Source of the DNA: Bacteroidales bacterium | Lineage (GTDB): Bacteria; Bacteroidota; Bacteroidia; Bacteroidales; F082 | Length of the DNA: 64,000 bases | Direction of reading: 5' to 3' | Assembly (NCBI GenBank): GCA_019454985.1 | Contig: JACFNF010000012.1 | Coordinates: forward strand, 18,069-82,068 | Part shown: positions 63,056 to 64,000 of the stretch, in pieces | Numbering within the stretch: position 1 is the first letter of the stretch | Layout of the letters: the number at the start of each line of letters is the position of its first letter | The notes under the pieces: model-generated | The model's database searches: none | What the model saw: only the letters and a program-made list of their open reading frames with translations | What the model was told of the DNA's origin: nothing | Made by a program: the position numbers and the translations under genes

Positions 63056-64000
<945 letters not shown>

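Overview
The window looks like a chromosomal segment of an anaerobic, fermentative member of the Bacteroidota (Bacteroidales/Marinilabiliales-like; genus not resolvable by eye). The evidence is the many -7 boxes of the Bacteroidota form TAnnTTTG just upstream of genes, C-terminal secretion tags of the type IX system (T9SS) on large secreted proteins, a long SecA (1099 aa), an rsfS-ftsH-LUD-cdsA-psd cluster, and Bacteroidota-like 5S/23S rRNA. Base composition and style are even throughout. I see no phage, insertion sequence, CRISPR array or tRNA gene.

Region 1 (1-9.2 kb): the end of an unknown exported protein, then a minus-strand operon read right to left: rex - hydC - hydB - hydA - (19-bp-stem hairpin) - PAS-type sensory [FeFe]-hydrogenase - SpoIIE/PP2C phosphatase. 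HydABC has the full cofactor set of an electron-bifurcating (NADH + ferredoxin) hydrogenase. The last two genes form a putative H2-sensing signalling pair (HydDB 'group C3, phosphatase-linked'). This is the most interesting system in the window. Region 2 (9.2-15.3 kb): a T9SS type B secreted protein, hypA-hypB (nickel insertion), a second rex paralogue and a lone carbamate kinase. Rex-operator-like palindromes lie upstream of both rex genes and of the carbamate kinase, suggesting one NADH-responsive regulon.

Region 3 (15.5-29 kb): a secreted GH5 glycosidase with two CBM6-like modules, NAD(P)HX repair (nnr), a di-haem cytochrome c peroxidase lipoprotein, a membrane SRPBCC-GyrI protein, a PatB-type aminotransferase/lyase, a MazG-like enzyme, an AI-2E/PerM permease, YtxH and holin-like envelope proteins, frr, a DUF937 protein and a GT39-like membrane glycosyltransferase. 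Region 4 (29-46 kb): pyrH, a patatin/BamA-fold outer-membrane protein, a lipoprotein, secA, a thioredoxin-fold protein, coaD, a Nudix hydrolase, pyrE, an SRPBCC protein, birA, rsfS, ftsH, a LUD protein, cdsA and psd.

Region 5 (45.6-62.6 kb): a HAD phosphatase, a SpoU rRNA/tRNA methyltransferase, a T9SS protein with two tandem 201-aa repeats, a TIGR01212-type radical SAM protein, a POT peptide transporter, valS, rfaD/hldD, a MerR regulator, an M23 peptidase, alaS, a TPR protein and an outer-membrane beta-barrel protein. Region 6 (62.8-64 kb): the 3' end of an rRNA operon on the minus strand, 5S and the last ~945 nt of 23S, running off the right edge. Several genes whose longest reading frame begins at TTG have their -7 box inside that extension. 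I shortened these to the first downstream ATG.
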